From Rhodovastum atsumiense (lineage in GTDB: Bacteria; Pseudomonadota; Alphaproteobacteria; Acetobacterales; Acetobacteraceae): a stretch of DNA of 64,000 nucleotides. Below, one piece after another: positions 26,108 to 35,430 of this stretch. The DNA is taken from NCBI RefSeq assembly GCF_937425535.1, contig NZ_OW485601.1, positions 4,509,501 to 4,573,500 on the forward strand. The letters are read 5' to 3'. Below the pieces are notes generated by a model. It saw only the letters and a list, made by a program, of their open reading frames with translations, did no database searches and was not told the origin of the DNA. Numbering within the stretch: position 1 is the stretch's first letter; each line of letters starts with the position of its first letter. A program made the position numbers and the translations under genes.

Positions 26108-26524
26108 GGAGTATCGGGCCACGACGGCGCAGTGATTGGCAGGCGAAGTTGCTGGCCCGGTCGGGGCCGCGTTTTGCGGGCCGGTCGTACCCTGGAAGGG
26201 GCGTCGGCACGGGCCCAGGCAGCACCGCCGTTGGGCAAGAGCGTGGAGCCCCGAGCAGATTTCCCAACGGCTGCGGCTCGACTTTCCTGGTGACGAGACA
26301 ATGCGCATCAGCCACGAGGCCATCCACCAGGCGCTCTACGTGCAAGGCCGCGGCGCGTTGCGGCGCGAGCTGACCGCTTGCCTGCGAACGGGGCGGGCGC
26401 TCCGCGTGCCACGGGCGCGCAGCCGCGGACGGGGCCAGTCGCACGTCACCCCCGAGATCATGATCAGCAAACGTCCGGCAGAGGTGGCCGACCGGGCGGT
26501 GCCGGGACACTGGGAGGGGGACAA
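26108..26524 (+). pseudogene. IS30-family transposase fragment
   Basis: Starts YRATTAQ, in-frame TGA at 26133-26135, then GRRHGPRQHRRWARAWSPEQ and ISQRLRLDFPGDETMRISHE, AIHQALYVQGRGALRRELTA, ITSKRPAEVADRAVPGHWEG-like catalytic block (PGHWEGD). It ends right after the first catalytic Asp; the rest of the DDE domain is missing. It truncates the sigma gene on one side and joins an IS66 fragment on the other. Confidence 0.75.
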
Positions 26525-26562
26525 GGCTGTTCAGTTCTCTGAACTTGCCCGGGTGAGTCCCG

Positions 26563-26637
26563 TCTGCCACAGGCGCTGCGGGGCGAAGTGTCCGAGCTGA
26601 AGCAACTCGTGCTGGGGCTGCGCGACGATATACTATC
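26563..26637 (+). pseudogene. IS66-like transposase N-terminal fragment
   Basis: Reads LPQALRGEVSELKQLVLGLR then DDI, close to the coiled coil of the transposase at 1730-3310 (LRGEVAELKQLVLALRDEI). About 25 codons survive. Confidence 0.6.
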
Positions 26638-26640
26638 GTG

Positions 26641-26781
26641 CAAACCGCGAAGCTCAACGGTCTCAACCCTGAAGGCTATCTCACGGACATCCTGACCAGG
26701 ATCGCCGACGGTCACCCAATCAACCGCATCGCCGAACTGCTGCCATGGCGGATCGCCGCCGCCCGCGCAACACGCCGATGA
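26641..26781 (+). pseudogene. IS66 TnpC C-terminal fragment
   Basis: QTAKLNGLNPEGYLTDILTR then IADGHPINRIAELLPWRI, the conserved end of IS66 TnpC, with its own stop. Directly fused to the preceding N-terminal fragment, so two different IS66-type elements recombined here. Confidence 0.7.
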
Positions 26782-26850
26782 GCGGACGCTTACGTTCCAG
26801 ATTGCCGGCCGGAGATTGCTTCCTGCGCGGGGATGCTCAACACGTCCTCC

Positions 26851-26867
26851 GATTTTGCAACAGAACC
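26851..26867 (-). repeat. Solo IS6-type terminal repeat
   Basis: Reading inward from 26867: GGTTCTGTTGCAAAATC, a canonical IS6-family end without any adjacent transposase. Confidence 0.55.
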
Positions 26868-28127
26868 ATGGCAGACAGAGCCGTCGCTCCCATTCGGATG
26901 CCCCCAGATTCTCCCTAAAAAACGCCGGCGACTTGGCAGATATCAACGCCCCATAAACCATAGATAGATCGATTTCGTAGAAATTTCGCCGAAACTTTTG
27001 AATCGGAAATCACTTACATTTGTGACACAATGAACGTCGTCGATCCGGTTTATAGTGGGGCGGCAGCACCATGGACACGGAATTCGCCGACGTCCGCAGA
27101 CTCGTTGCCGACGCCGGAATCGAAAATGACGCTGATGGTGTGCCGCTGGCGGCAGAGTCGCCTTTTATTCAGACGTATCCGGCCTGCGGACTCGATGCCG
27201 CTCCCTGCCGGCTGGTTTTGTCTCCAGGCTGGGGATGGGGCGGATCGAGCGATAATCAAGGCTGCGATTCTCGCGGTGGGATGGCGCCGGTGGCATGGGC
27301 TGTTCGGCCGGTGAAGGCTGGAGCTGATAGCGATGACCGAGGCGCGGATGTGATAAAAATCGCCAGGCCGGTTGAGCTTCGTGACATCGCCAATCTGAGC
27401 CTGAGCTTGGGCAAGGGAAAGAAACTTCCGGTTGCCGTTCAGTGTGATGTAGGCGCTGGCCTGGCCGGGGAAAGTGCCGTGGAGCGCCGAACCTGCCCCT
27501 CCTGCGGCGGCGCCTGTGACCTGGAGAACCATCACCGGCATCCGAACGCTCCCCTGTTTGACCAGGTGATCTTGCTGCTAGTGCGGTTCCGCCGCAGCGG
27601 AGGAGAAGGCAGTTCCGCCAACACACCAACATGGCGAGAGGTGACGACATCAAGCATGACGAAAGTCACTTGGCCGTACTGGCATCTTTGGAATGGCAAA
27701 GCCAAGGGGGCTCAAGTCACCACCGGGCGCATCCAAAAGACCATGCACGCATTCCAGGGGGAGAAGGCGGCGATTTCGATCTGTGTGGTGCCATCATCCA
27801 AGCTACGAACTGCAGTAATGGCGCGTGACGGTCATGTGGTCGGTCGGACCCTTTGGATGATGAGCTACGCCAAGCAGCAGCGTGCCGGGAATCGAGGCAA
27901 GGCAGCGATCACTGAAGACACAGCCAGCTTGTTGGCGGACCGCCGAATGAACCCGGCGCAGCAGACGTGCCGAACCCGTTGTGGGGCTAATCGTATGCTG
28001 CGGGTTCGCCGCACTGTCCATAACCGCACTTCCAATCCCGGCTTCAAGCAACGTTTCCGAATTGCCAACGACCGGCATCCGTTATCTGCCATCGTAGCCT
28101 ATCCCTCAATCATGAGGCAGTTCCGCC
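26868..28127. other. Unassigned leader region of the Kor-Hdr island
   Basis: AT-richer at 26930-27010. Several frames are open (a plus-strand one from 27071, minus-strand ones at 27050-27541), but composition is mixed and no family is recognisable; patches such as VTGAAAGGAGSALHGTFPGQ (minus) or TLWMMSYAKQQRAGNRGKAA (plus) suggest degraded genes, possibly transposase remains. No confident promoter for the operon; the region presumably contains it. Confidence 0.4.
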
Positions 28128-29009
28128 ATGAAGCTGAGCTACTATCCTGGCTGCACGATGAAGAACCGTGCTGGAAACTTTGAAGAGTCGATCCTCTTCT
28201 CCATGAAGAAGCTTGGCGTCGAGATCGAGGAGCTTGAGCGCTGGAATTGCTGCGGCACCGTCCTATCGCTGTCCGAAGATGATGCAATGCGCCAGCTCGC
28301 ACCGGTACGAACCATGATTCGCGTTAAGGAGGCCAATGCCTCCCGTGTCATGACGGCGTGCTCAATGTGCTACAACACATTGAAGCGTGCCAATGACCGT
28401 GTCAAAGCCGATCCGGCGCTCTTGAAGCGTATGAACGTTTTCATGGCAGATGAAGCGGTTGATTACGAAGGCGATGTTGAAGTCGTTCACACGCTCGAAA
28501 TTCTTCGCGAACTCAAAGCCGGGACGAAACTCATCTCCGACATGGTCGGAAAGCCACTGAAAGGATTGCGGGTCGCTTCCTATTATGGTTGCCTCCTGGT
28601 CCGGCCGCGCTCGATTGCCTTCGACAATGTCGAGGATCCGGTGCTTCTCGACGAACTGGTCCGCATGCTCGGCGGAACAACGATCGAGTGGTCTTATAAA
28701 ACGGAATGCTGTGGAGCCTATCAGACCGTCGACAAGCCGAAGGTCGTCGCTGATCGCACCTATCGAATCTTGTCGGACGCGAGGGAGCAGGGGGCCGAGA
28801 TGGTCGCAGTCAGCTGCCCGCTCTGTGCCTTCAACCTGGACCACCGCCAGGAAATCACCCGCAGCATGTATCCCGATTTCGAGGCAATCCCGATCGTCTA
28901 TTTCACCCAGCTCATGGCAATCGCATTCGGCTGCGCGGAGTCCGTCCTGAAGCTAGATCTGCACTATAACTCTCCCAGACCTGTCCTGGCGGAGAGGGGG
29001 CTTCTCTAG
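28128..29009 (+). CDS. hdrB: Heterodisulfide reductase-like subunit B
   Basis: 293 residues with two CCG domains: YYPGC..., WNCCG..., TACSMC in the first; SYYGCLLVRP, TECCGAYQ and VSCPLCAFNLD in the second. These cysteines bind the noncubane [4Fe-4S] clusters at which HdrB reduces disulfides in methanogens; in bacteria the partner thiol/disulfide is usually unknown. Soluble. First gene of a 13-gene co-directional run, 9 bases before the ferredoxin gene. Its usual partner hdrC is at the far end of the run (40052). Confidence 0.85.
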   Translation: MKLSYYPGCTMKNRAGNFEESILFSMKKLGVEIEELERWNCCGTVLSLSEDDAMRQLAPVRTMIRVKEANASRVMTACSMCYNTLKRANDRVKADPALLKRMNVFMADEAVDYEGDVEVVHTLEILRELKAGTKLISDMVGKPLKGLRVASYYGCLLVRPRSIAFDNVEDPVLLDELVRMLGGTTIEWSYKTECCGAYQTVDKPKVVADRTYRILSDAREQGAEMVAVSCPLCAFNLDHRQEITRSMYPDFEAIPIVYFTQLMAIAFGCAESVLKLDLHYNSPRPVLAERGLL

Positions 29010-29018
29010 GGGATCGCG

Positions 29019-29258
29019 ATGTCTTTCGGAAAGCTCAGGAAGGCGTATGGCAGAATAACGATAAACCCGAACTGGTGCAAAGGATGTGGATTTTGCGTCG
29101 AATATTGCCCAACCGCTGCGTTGGAAATGTCCAGGGCCTACAACGCGAAGGGCTATCATCCACCCAGGGTGAAGGCCGCGGAAGAGTGCCGAGATTGCAA
29201 GTTTTGTGAGAAGGTTTGCCCAGAGTTCGCAATTTTCGTGACGACCGATCAGAGATGA
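29019..29258 (+). CDS. korD: 2-oxoacid:ferredoxin oxidoreductase delta subunit (2x[4Fe-4S])
   Basis: 79 residues with two ferredoxin motifs, CKGCGFCVEYCP and CRDCKFCEKVCP. Such a delta subunit wires the catalytic TPP enzyme to external ferredoxin. Its TGA overlaps the next start as ATGA, so translation is coupled to the alpha subunit. Confidence 0.85.
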   Translation: MSFGKLRKAYGRITINPNWCKGCGFCVEYCPTAALEMSRAYNAKGYHPPRVKAAEECRDCKFCEKVCPEFAIFVTTDQR

Positions 29259-30451
29259 AGGATGGACGCGTGGTCGAATTCCCCAAGACGGTTCCAGCAG
29301 ATCCGAGGGGCGTTTTGACCGGCCGCCACTTCATGGACGGTGACCATGCGCTCGCGGAAGGTGCGCTCGCCGCAGGCTGCCGATTCTTCGCGGGCTATCC
29401 GATCACGCCCTCAACCGAGACGGCCGAGCGCTTCGCCGAGCGCTGCCCGGAGGTCGGCGGGCTTTTCATCCAGATGGAAGACGAGATCGCGTCGATCACG
29501 GCAAATGTCGGTGCGGTTTGGGGCGGTCAGAAAGTGATGACGGTCACGTCCGGTCCCGGCTTCTCACTCATGATGGAGACCTTCGGCCTGGCTTGCATGA
29601 TGGAAACGCCAATGGTCGTCGCCAACGTGCAGCGCACCGGCCCATCGACCGGGCTGCCGACGCTCACTGCCCAGCAGGACATGATGCAGGTGCGCTGGGG
29701 CTCGCACGGCGATTATCGCATCATCGCGCTCGTACCGGACTCTCCACAGGAGTGTTTTGATCTCGTCATAGATGCCTTTAACCTATCGGAAACCTATCGC
29801 GTTCCCGTCTTCATCATGACTGACGAGACAGTCGGCCACATGCACGAGAAGGTGGTCATCCCGCCGGCGGAGGACATTCGTATTGTCGAGCGGAACTGGT
29901 ACACGGGACCGAAGGAGAACTATCGGCCGTACGACTTCAACGGCAGGACGATCGCCCCGATGGTCAAGGCTGGTGACGGCTACCGCTTCCACACAACCGG
30001 TCTCACCCACAACGAGCGCGGCTATCCGGCGCTGACGCCGGAAATGAACAAGAGGGTTGTTACGCATCTCGTCGAGAAGATCGCGTCCAATGCAGACAAG
30101 ATCATCCGTACTGAAGAGGATGGCCTGAACGATGCGGATGTTGTGGTGGTGTCCTACGGAATTTCCTCGCGTATCGCCATTCGCGCCATCCAGCAGGCCA
30201 GGATGTCTGGCATTAAGGTCGGCATGCTCCGGCTCATCACGGTGTGGCCGTTCTGCGAGACGAAGATCCGCGATGTTGCCCACGCCGTGAGAGCCATCGT
30301 GGTGGCGGAGTTGAATTATGGCCAGGTCATCCTTGAGGTCGAACGCTGCGCGGCGGGCAGGTGCCGGGTGATTGGCGTCAATTCCTGCGGCGGCGCTGTC
30401 CACGACCCCGAGGAAATTCTCGCCGCCATCAAGGAGGGCGCGAAACGATGA
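29255..30451 (+). CDS. korA: 2-oxoacid:ferredoxin oxidoreductase alpha subunit
   Basis: 398 residues from ATG 29255. FMDGDHALAEGALAAGCRFF, GYPITPSTETAERFAER and QMEDEIASITANVGAVWGGQ form the pyrimidine-binding domain; TSGPGFSLMMETFGLACMME is the conserved substrate-channel region; the C-terminal Rossmann-like domain (VVVVSYGISSRIAIRAIQQA) follows. With separate beta, gamma and delta genes this is a four-subunit enzyme; 2-oxoglutarate specificity is inferred from overall resemblance to KorA, and branched-chain or pyruvate use is not excluded. ATGA overlaps at both ends. Confidence 0.85.
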   Translation: MKDGRVVEFPKTVPADPRGVLTGRHFMDGDHALAEGALAAGCRFFAGYPITPSTETAERFAERCPEVGGLFIQMEDEIASITANVGAVWGGQKVMTVTSGPGFSLMMETFGLACMMETPMVVANVQRTGPSTGLPTLTAQQDMMQVRWGSHGDYRIIALVPDSPQECFDLVIDAFNLSETYRVPVFIMTDETVGHMHEKVVIPPAEDIRIVERNWYTGPKENYRPYDFNGRTIAPMVKAGDGYRFHTTGLTHNERGYPALTPEMNKRVVTHLVEKIASNADKIIRTEEDGLNDADVVVVSYGISSRIAIRAIQQARMSGIKVGMLRLITVWPFCETKIRDVAHAVRAIVVAELNYGQVILEVERCAAGRCRVIGVNSCGGAVHDPEEILAAIKEGAKR

Positions 30452-31428
30452 ACGCTGGCGACCAGGTCCCCGAATATGTGACGGACGAGAAGACCTTCCG
30501 TGAGCAAAACCCCATGGCGGAGTATCTCCGCATGGAGCGGATGCCCCATATCTGGTGTCCCGGCTGTGGAATCGGAACGGTCGTCACCTGCTTCATCGAG
30601 GCAGTCAAGGCGAGCACCCTGGATCGAGACAAAATCGCAGTGGTTTCCGGCATTGGCTGCTCGGGGCGCGTCGCTGGCTATGTGAAGTTCGACTCCTTCC
30701 ACACCACGCATGGTCGCGCGATCCCCTTCGCAACTGGCCTGAAACTGGCTAACCCCGATCTGAAAGTCGTGGTGATTAGCGGCGACGGCGATCTCGCCAG
30801 CATTGGCGGCAATCATCTGATTCACGCGGCTCGACGCAACATGGACCTTATGGTCATTTGCGTAAACAATTTTACCTATGGCATGACGGGTGGACAGGTG
30901 ACGCCGACGACCCCGACCTCGGCGAATGCTTCGACGACGCCGCACGGCAATTACGAAACACCGTTCAGCCTGCCCTTCCTGGCGGACGCCTCCGGCGCGA
31001 CTTTTGTGGCCCGCTGGACCGCACTTCACGCCCACAACATCACGCAGACCTTCGGCAAGGCGCTGAAGCACCGGGGCTTCTCTTTCATCGAGGTCGTTGC
31101 GCCGTGCTCCACACTCTATCAGCGTCGTAACAAACTTGGCGACGGGTTGGATGCGATGGACTATTACAAGGAGAAGGCCAACGTCCAGCATGGCGCGGAT
31201 ACACGCTCAGTCGGCATCAGCTTCCAGGGCCAGATCACCTTGGGCAAGTTTGTCGATCGGCAAAGGCCCACTTTCCTCGATGCCGTGAACGAACATTACA
31301 TAAGAGTCTTTGGCGACAGCTACCAGATGTATGGCAGGAACACGCTTGAGAAAGAGGTGGAGCAGGAAAGGGCGCGGTTGTCCGCTAGCAAGGATGTCGG
31401 GCTCGACGCATGCAAAGCGGATGACTAG
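30448..31428 (+). CDS. korB: 2-oxoacid:ferredoxin oxidoreductase beta subunit (TPP-binding)
   Basis: 326 residues. WCPGCGIGTVVTCFIEAV with CSGRVAGYVKFDSFHTTHGR and the TPP/Mg site GDGDLASIGGNHLIHAARRN followed by CVNNFTYGMTGGQVTPTTP. Cysteines for the proximal [4Fe-4S] cluster are present. Overlaps korA by ATGA and lies two bases before korC. Decarboxylates the 2-oxoacid with CoA to give acyl-CoA plus reduced ferredoxin, or the reverse when driven reductively. Confidence 0.9.
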   Translation: MNAGDQVPEYVTDEKTFREQNPMAEYLRMERMPHIWCPGCGIGTVVTCFIEAVKASTLDRDKIAVVSGIGCSGRVAGYVKFDSFHTTHGRAIPFATGLKLANPDLKVVVISGDGDLASIGGNHLIHAARRNMDLMVICVNNFTYGMTGGQVTPTTPTSANASTTPHGNYETPFSLPFLADASGATFVARWTALHAHNITQTFGKALKHRGFSFIEVVAPCSTLYQRRNKLGDGLDAMDYYKEKANVQHGADTRSVGISFQGQITLGKFVDRQRPTFLDAVNEHYIRVFGDSYQMYGRNTLEKEVEQERARLSASKDVGLDACKADD

Positions 31429-31430
31429 CT

Positions 31431-31991
31431 ATGTGGGAGATCAAATTTTCCGGATTTGGCGGCCAGGGCATCGTTCGCTGCGCTTTGATCACGGGCGCCG
31501 CGGTCGCGCTGCACGATGACAGATTCGCCACCATGACGCAGAGCTTCGGGCCGGAGGCTCGTGGTGGCGCCTGCCAGTCGCAGCTTATCATCTCGGACAG
31601 GCGGGTTCTCTACCCCTACTGCACGGCTCCAGGCGTGCTGATTGCGCTGTCCCAGGAAGCCTACGACACGTACGAGCCGGGCCTCTCTGACGGTGGCGTC
31701 CTGATCATCGAACAGGACCTGGTGAAAGCGAAAGTCGAAGCGAAACGTGTCGTGCTCCATAGCATCCCCGCGACCCGCTTCGCCGAGGAACTCGGCAATC
31801 GGCTGTTTGCCAACCTCGTCGTGCTCGGGTTCTTCACCGCCGTCACCGCGGCCGTGTCGCCCGAGGCCATGAAAAAGGCACTGCCAGGACTCGTCCCCGA
31901 CCGTTTCCTTGCCGCGAATATCGAGGCATTCGACAAAGGCTACCAGCATGGCGCGGACACCGCTTCCAGGAAAGCGGGAGCAGTCCATTGA
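31431..31991 (+). CDS. korC: 2-oxoacid:ferredoxin oxidoreductase gamma subunit
   Basis: 186 residues. IKFSGFGGQGIVRCALITGA is the gamma-family CoA-domain signature, followed by SFGPEARGGACQSQLIISD and LGFFTAVTAAVSPEAMKKAL. Completes the four-subunit Kor enzyme. The end overlaps hdrA by four bases. Confidence 0.9.
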   Translation: MWEIKFSGFGGQGIVRCALITGAAVALHDDRFATMTQSFGPEARGGACQSQLIISDRRVLYPYCTAPGVLIALSQEAYDTYEPGLSDGGVLIIEQDLVKAKVEAKRVVLHSIPATRFAEELGNRLFANLVVLGFFTAVTAAVSPEAMKKALPGLVPDRFLAANIEAFDKGYQHGADTASRKAGAVH

Positions 31992-33937
31992 TACGGCGCG
32001 CCGGAGTCTTCGTGTGCCATTGCGGAACCAACATCGCGGCAACCGTGGATGTCAAGCGCGTGGCGGGGGAAATCTCGCGTGACGCGGGCGTGATCTTCTC
32101 GAACGACTACGTCTACATGTGCTCGGATCCGGGGCAGCAATCCGTCATCAACGCCATCAAGGAGCATAACCTCGATAGCATCGTTATCGCGTGCTGCTCG
32201 GCAAACCTTCATGAAAAGACGTTCCGCGACGCCTCTGCGCGGGGCGGCCTGAACTCTTTCCAATGTGAAATAGCGAACATCCGCGAGCAATGCGCGTGGG
32301 TTCACACGGACAGGAACGAGGCCACTGTCAAGGCGATCAGGATCACGCGCTCCGCGGTCGAGCGGGCGCGCCGCAATGAGCCCCTGACCCCCATCGGTCT
32401 ACCAGTCACGCGCAAGGTCATGGTTGTTGGCGGCGGCATCGCCGGTATCCAGAGCGCGCTCGATATCGCCAATGCGGGGCTCGAGGTCGTGCTTGTCGAA
32501 AAGCAGCCAAGTGTCGGTGGCCACATGATCCAGTTGTCGGAGACATTCCCGACGCTCGACTGCTCGCAGTGCATTCTCACGCCAAAAATGGTGGAGGTCT
32601 CGAAGCACCCGAAGATCACGCTGATGACATTGAGCGAGGTCACATCAGTGTCGGGCTTCGTCGGCAATTTCAGGGTCAGGTTGCACACCAAGGCGCAATA
32701 CGTTGACCCCGAGAGGTGCAAGCTTTGCGATGACTGCGCGGCTGTCTGTCCTGTTGTCGTTCCAAACGAGTACGACGTAGGCCTGAGCGACCGTCGTGCC
32801 ATTTTCATCCCTTTCGCGCAGGCGATTCCTGCGAGCTATACTCTCGATCCGACTAGCTGTCTGGGCCTTAATCCCATCGTCTGTGGCAAATGCGCCAACG
32901 TGTGTGAAGCAGAGGCCATTGACCTCGATGCCAAGCCGAAGGACACCGAGGTCGACGTTGGTGCCATCGTCGTAGCGACAGGCTTCGATCTCTACGATAA
33001 GGCCAACATGGCCGATTACGGCCGCGGGAAGTGGCCGGATGTGCTGGATGGCATCCAGTTCGAACGGATGTGCTCGGCATCTGGTCCGACAGGGGGGCAA
33101 GTGCTCCGACCTTCGGACCACAAAGAGCCAAAGACCGTCGTCTTCGTCCAGTGCTCGGGCTCACGCGATCCCGAACTGCATTGCGTCTATTGCTCCAAGA
33201 TCTGCTGTATGTACACCGCCAAGCACGCCACGCTTTACAAGCATCATGTGCCCGACGGCCAAGCCTACATCTTCTACATCGACATCCGCTCCGGCGGGAA
33301 AGGGTATGAGGAATTCGTCCAACGCGCGATGGAACGCGATGGCGTGGTCTACCTGCGCGGACGTGTTTCAAGAATCTACCAGGCGAAAGGCAAGCTCAAA
33401 GTCCTGGGCGTCGACACCCTCGCCGGGAGGAATGTTGAGATCGACGCCGATATGGTGGTGCTGGCCCAGGCGATGGTGCCGTCAAAGGGCACGACCGAGG
33501 TCGCCAGGACCTTGAAGATCGGATGCGACAAAGACGGCTTCCTCGCCGAAGCGCATCCCAAGCTTCGCCCGGTGGAGAGCGTGACCGGAGGCGTCTTTCT
33601 CGTCGGCGCAGCCCAATCGCCGAAGGACATCCCGGAGACGGTCTGCCAGGCAAGCGCGGCGGCCTCCAAGATCATTGCGCTTCTCTCCAAGCCGGAACTG
33701 GAGCACAGCCCGGTCGTGGCGAAGGTACGCCAGTCGCATTGCACCGGCTGCGAGATGTGCGTCGAGGTTTGCCCGTTCGAAGCCATCACGCTCGTCGAGG
33801 GCCGGGCACGGGTGAACGAGGTGCTGTGCGAAGGTTGTGGGACCTGCGTCGGCACCTGCGTGCGTGCGGCAATCGATGTGAAGAATGTGACGCAGTTGCA
33901 AGTCTTCGAGATGCTCGAAGCCTGCATGGGAGGATGA
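31988..33937 (+). CDS. hdrA: HdrA-like flavin/Fe-S electron-bifurcating subunit
   Basis: 649 residues, the usual HdrA length. N-terminal VFVCHCGTNIAATVD; thioredoxin-reductase-like FAD domain with VMVVGGGIAGIQSALDIANA and LDCSQCILTPKMVEV; an inserted ferredoxin (CKLCDDCAAVCP, CGKCANVCEAEAID); second FAD/NAD half; C-terminal ferredoxin CTGCEMCVEVCPFEAITLVE with CEGCGTCVGTCVRAA. HdrA houses the bifurcating FAD in Hdr-Mvh and Hdr-Flx complexes. Here it is translationally coupled to korC before it and mvhD after it (ATGA), the strongest hint that Kor and Hdr proteins act together. Confidence 0.9.
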   Translation: MIRRAGVFVCHCGTNIAATVDVKRVAGEISRDAGVIFSNDYVYMCSDPGQQSVINAIKEHNLDSIVIACCSANLHEKTFRDASARGGLNSFQCEIANIREQCAWVHTDRNEATVKAIRITRSAVERARRNEPLTPIGLPVTRKVMVVGGGIAGIQSALDIANAGLEVVLVEKQPSVGGHMIQLSETFPTLDCSQCILTPKMVEVSKHPKITLMTLSEVTSVSGFVGNFRVRLHTKAQYVDPERCKLCDDCAAVCPVVVPNEYDVGLSDRRAIFIPFAQAIPASYTLDPTSCLGLNPIVCGKCANVCEAEAIDLDAKPKDTEVDVGAIVVATGFDLYDKANMADYGRGKWPDVLDGIQFERMCSASGPTGGQVLRPSDHKEPKTVVFVQCSGSRDPELHCVYCSKICCMYTAKHATLYKHHVPDGQAYIFYIDIRSGGKGYEEFVQRAMERDGVVYLRGRVSRIYQAKGKLKVLGVDTLAGRNVEIDADMVVLAQAMVPSKGTTEVARTLKIGCDKDGFLAEAHPKLRPVESVTGGVFLVGAAQSPKDIPETVCQASAAASKIIALLSKPELEHSPVVAKVRQSHCTGCEMCVEVCPFEAITLVEGRARVNEVLCEGCGTCVGTCVRAAIDVKNVTQLQVFEMLEACMGG

Positions 33938-34395
33938 GCAAGGTGCAGGATGCGGCTGTTGCAAGATGCCACGCCCACGAATTCGAGCCGAAGGTTGTCG
34001 CCTTCCTGTGCAAGTGGTGCTCGTCGGCTGGAAGTGATCTCGCTGGCGTGTCGCGTCTGAAATATCCGGCGAACGCGGTGCCGATCCAGGTGATGTGCTC
34101 GGGTTCGGTATCGCCGATCTATATCTTCTCCGCGTTCAACAAGGGCGCCGATGGCGTGCTCGTCTCCGGATGCCATCCTGGCGACTGTCATTACCAAAAA
34201 GGCAATTACTACGCGCGGCGCCGCATCTTTCTGGTACAGAAACTCCTGCAGTTCGTGGGGGTTGAGCCTGACCGTTTCCGCATGTCCTGGGTCTCCGCGG
34301 CCGAGGGCGTCAAATTCGCCCGTGTCATCGGCGATTTCGTGACCGACCTGAAGGCACTTGGCCCCCGGGCCACGGTGACGGCGAAACAGCGATGA
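33934..34395 (+). CDS. MvhD/FlxD-like [2Fe-2S] adaptor
   Basis: 153 residues; VVAFLCKWCSSAGSDLAGVS, QVMCSGSVSPIYIFSAF, VSGCHPGDCHYQKGNYYA are the MvhD-type cysteines. In methanogens and Flx-Hdr systems this subunit carries electrons from the input module to HdrA. There is no hydrogenase gene here, so the input is presumably the NAD-linked FlxA-like protein encoded three genes downstream. ATGA coupling on both sides. Confidence 0.88.
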   Translation: MSKVQDAAVARCHAHEFEPKVVAFLCKWCSSAGSDLAGVSRLKYPANAVPIQVMCSGSVSPIYIFSAFNKGADGVLVSGCHPGDCHYQKGNYYARRRIFLVQKLLQFVGVEPDRFRMSWVSAAEGVKFARVIGDFVTDLKALGPRATVTAKQR

Positions 34396-35426
34396 TCGCA
34401 CCCCAAGCCATCAGGGCATGCGCCAGGGATCTCCTGCAGAGCGGAAAGGCGCGCACCGTGCTCGGTTATCGGCGTGGCACCGCGGGATGCCTGGCCGAAC
34501 CGGCTTTCATGACCTCCCCTGAGGAGACGGCGACGCTCGTCTTTGATCCGACTTGCGTCGGGAACCTCGCGCTTTACCTCGTGAACGAGAAGAAGCGGAT
34601 AAGGCAGGCGCGGCAATCCTGCGGACTGCCGCTCGGTATTGTAGCCAAAGGCTGCGACAGCCGCGCCATCACTGTTCTGCTTCAGGAAAATTATATCAAG
34701 CGGGGCGAGGTGATTGTGCTCGGTGTCTCCTGTGGGGCTGGTGGCATGGTGGACATGCGCAAGCTTGGCCGGACGCTGCACGGAAAGACGGCCACGGCAG
34801 TGCATTTTGATGGCCCCCGTGGCGTAACGGTCTCATACGCCGACGGCAGTGCCACTTTGCCCGCAAAGGAAGTGCTCGCCGACCGCTGTCTTGAATGCAC
34901 CAGGGCTTATCCACTCGACGCCGATTTTCTGTTTGGCGAGAAGATCGATGAGCGCCCTTACGGTCCCCGCTTCGCGGCGGTCACGGCTTTCGCGAGCAAA
35001 AGCAGGGAAGAGCGCTCGGCATACTGGAACGCTCATTTTGAGCGTTGCATCCGGTGCTACGCCTGCCGCGCCGTCTGCCCTATGTGTTATTGCGACGAAT
35101 GTGTCGTCGATAGCACGAGCTTTATCATCGGCCCAACGACAACGGCCGACGATAAAGCCAATCGCGTTTCCTGGATCAACCGTTCTGCGACCCCGTCCGA
35201 AAACGCGATGTACCATATGGTACGCTCCATGCACCTCGCAGGTCGCTGCACCGATTGCGGCGAATGCGAGCGTGTATGTCCAATGAACATTCCGCTCCGC
35301 CTGCTTAACACCATGCTCGAACGCGAAGCCTACGAAGCATTTCAATACGCGCCCGGACTCGACGCGGATCTGGCTTCGCTCATCTCGTCCTTCCGTGACG
35401 GCGATCCCGATGATTTCGTGAGATAG
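34392..35426 (+). CDS. FlxB-like Fe-S protein (FrhB/FdhB-like N-terminus, 4Fe-4S C-terminus)
   Basis: 344 residues. The first two-thirds resemble the F420-hydrogenase/dehydrogenase beta fold (GIVAKGCDSRAITVLLQENY, VIVLGVSCGAGGMVDMRKLG, DRCLECTRAYPLDADFLFGE); the last third is a dicluster ferredoxin, CIRCYACRAVCPMCYCDECV and CTDCGECERVCPMNIPLRLL. Position between mvhD and the HyhB-like gene matches flxB of Flx-Hdr operons. Possible electron relay; any flavin/F420-type cofactor use is uncertain in a proteobacterium. Confidence 0.7.
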   Translation: MIAPQAIRACARDLLQSGKARTVLGYRRGTAGCLAEPAFMTSPEETATLVFDPTCVGNLALYLVNEKKRIRQARQSCGLPLGIVAKGCDSRAITVLLQENYIKRGEVIVLGVSCGAGGMVDMRKLGRTLHGKTATAVHFDGPRGVTVSYADGSATLPAKEVLADRCLECTRAYPLDADFLFGEKIDERPYGPRFAAVTAFASKSREERSAYWNAHFERCIRCYACRAVCPMCYCDECVVDSTSFIIGPTTTADDKANRVSWINRSATPSENAMYHMVRSMHLAGRCTDCGECERVCPMNIPLRLLNTMLEREAYEAFQYAPGLDADLASLISSFRDGDPDDFVR

Positions 35427-35430
35427 ACTG

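Noticed and set aside
27071-28183. 370-codon plus-strand frame upstream of hdrB
   Set aside because: Composition changes along its length, it overlaps the hdrB start, and no family is recognisable. I treat it as a fortuitous frame through degraded DNA.
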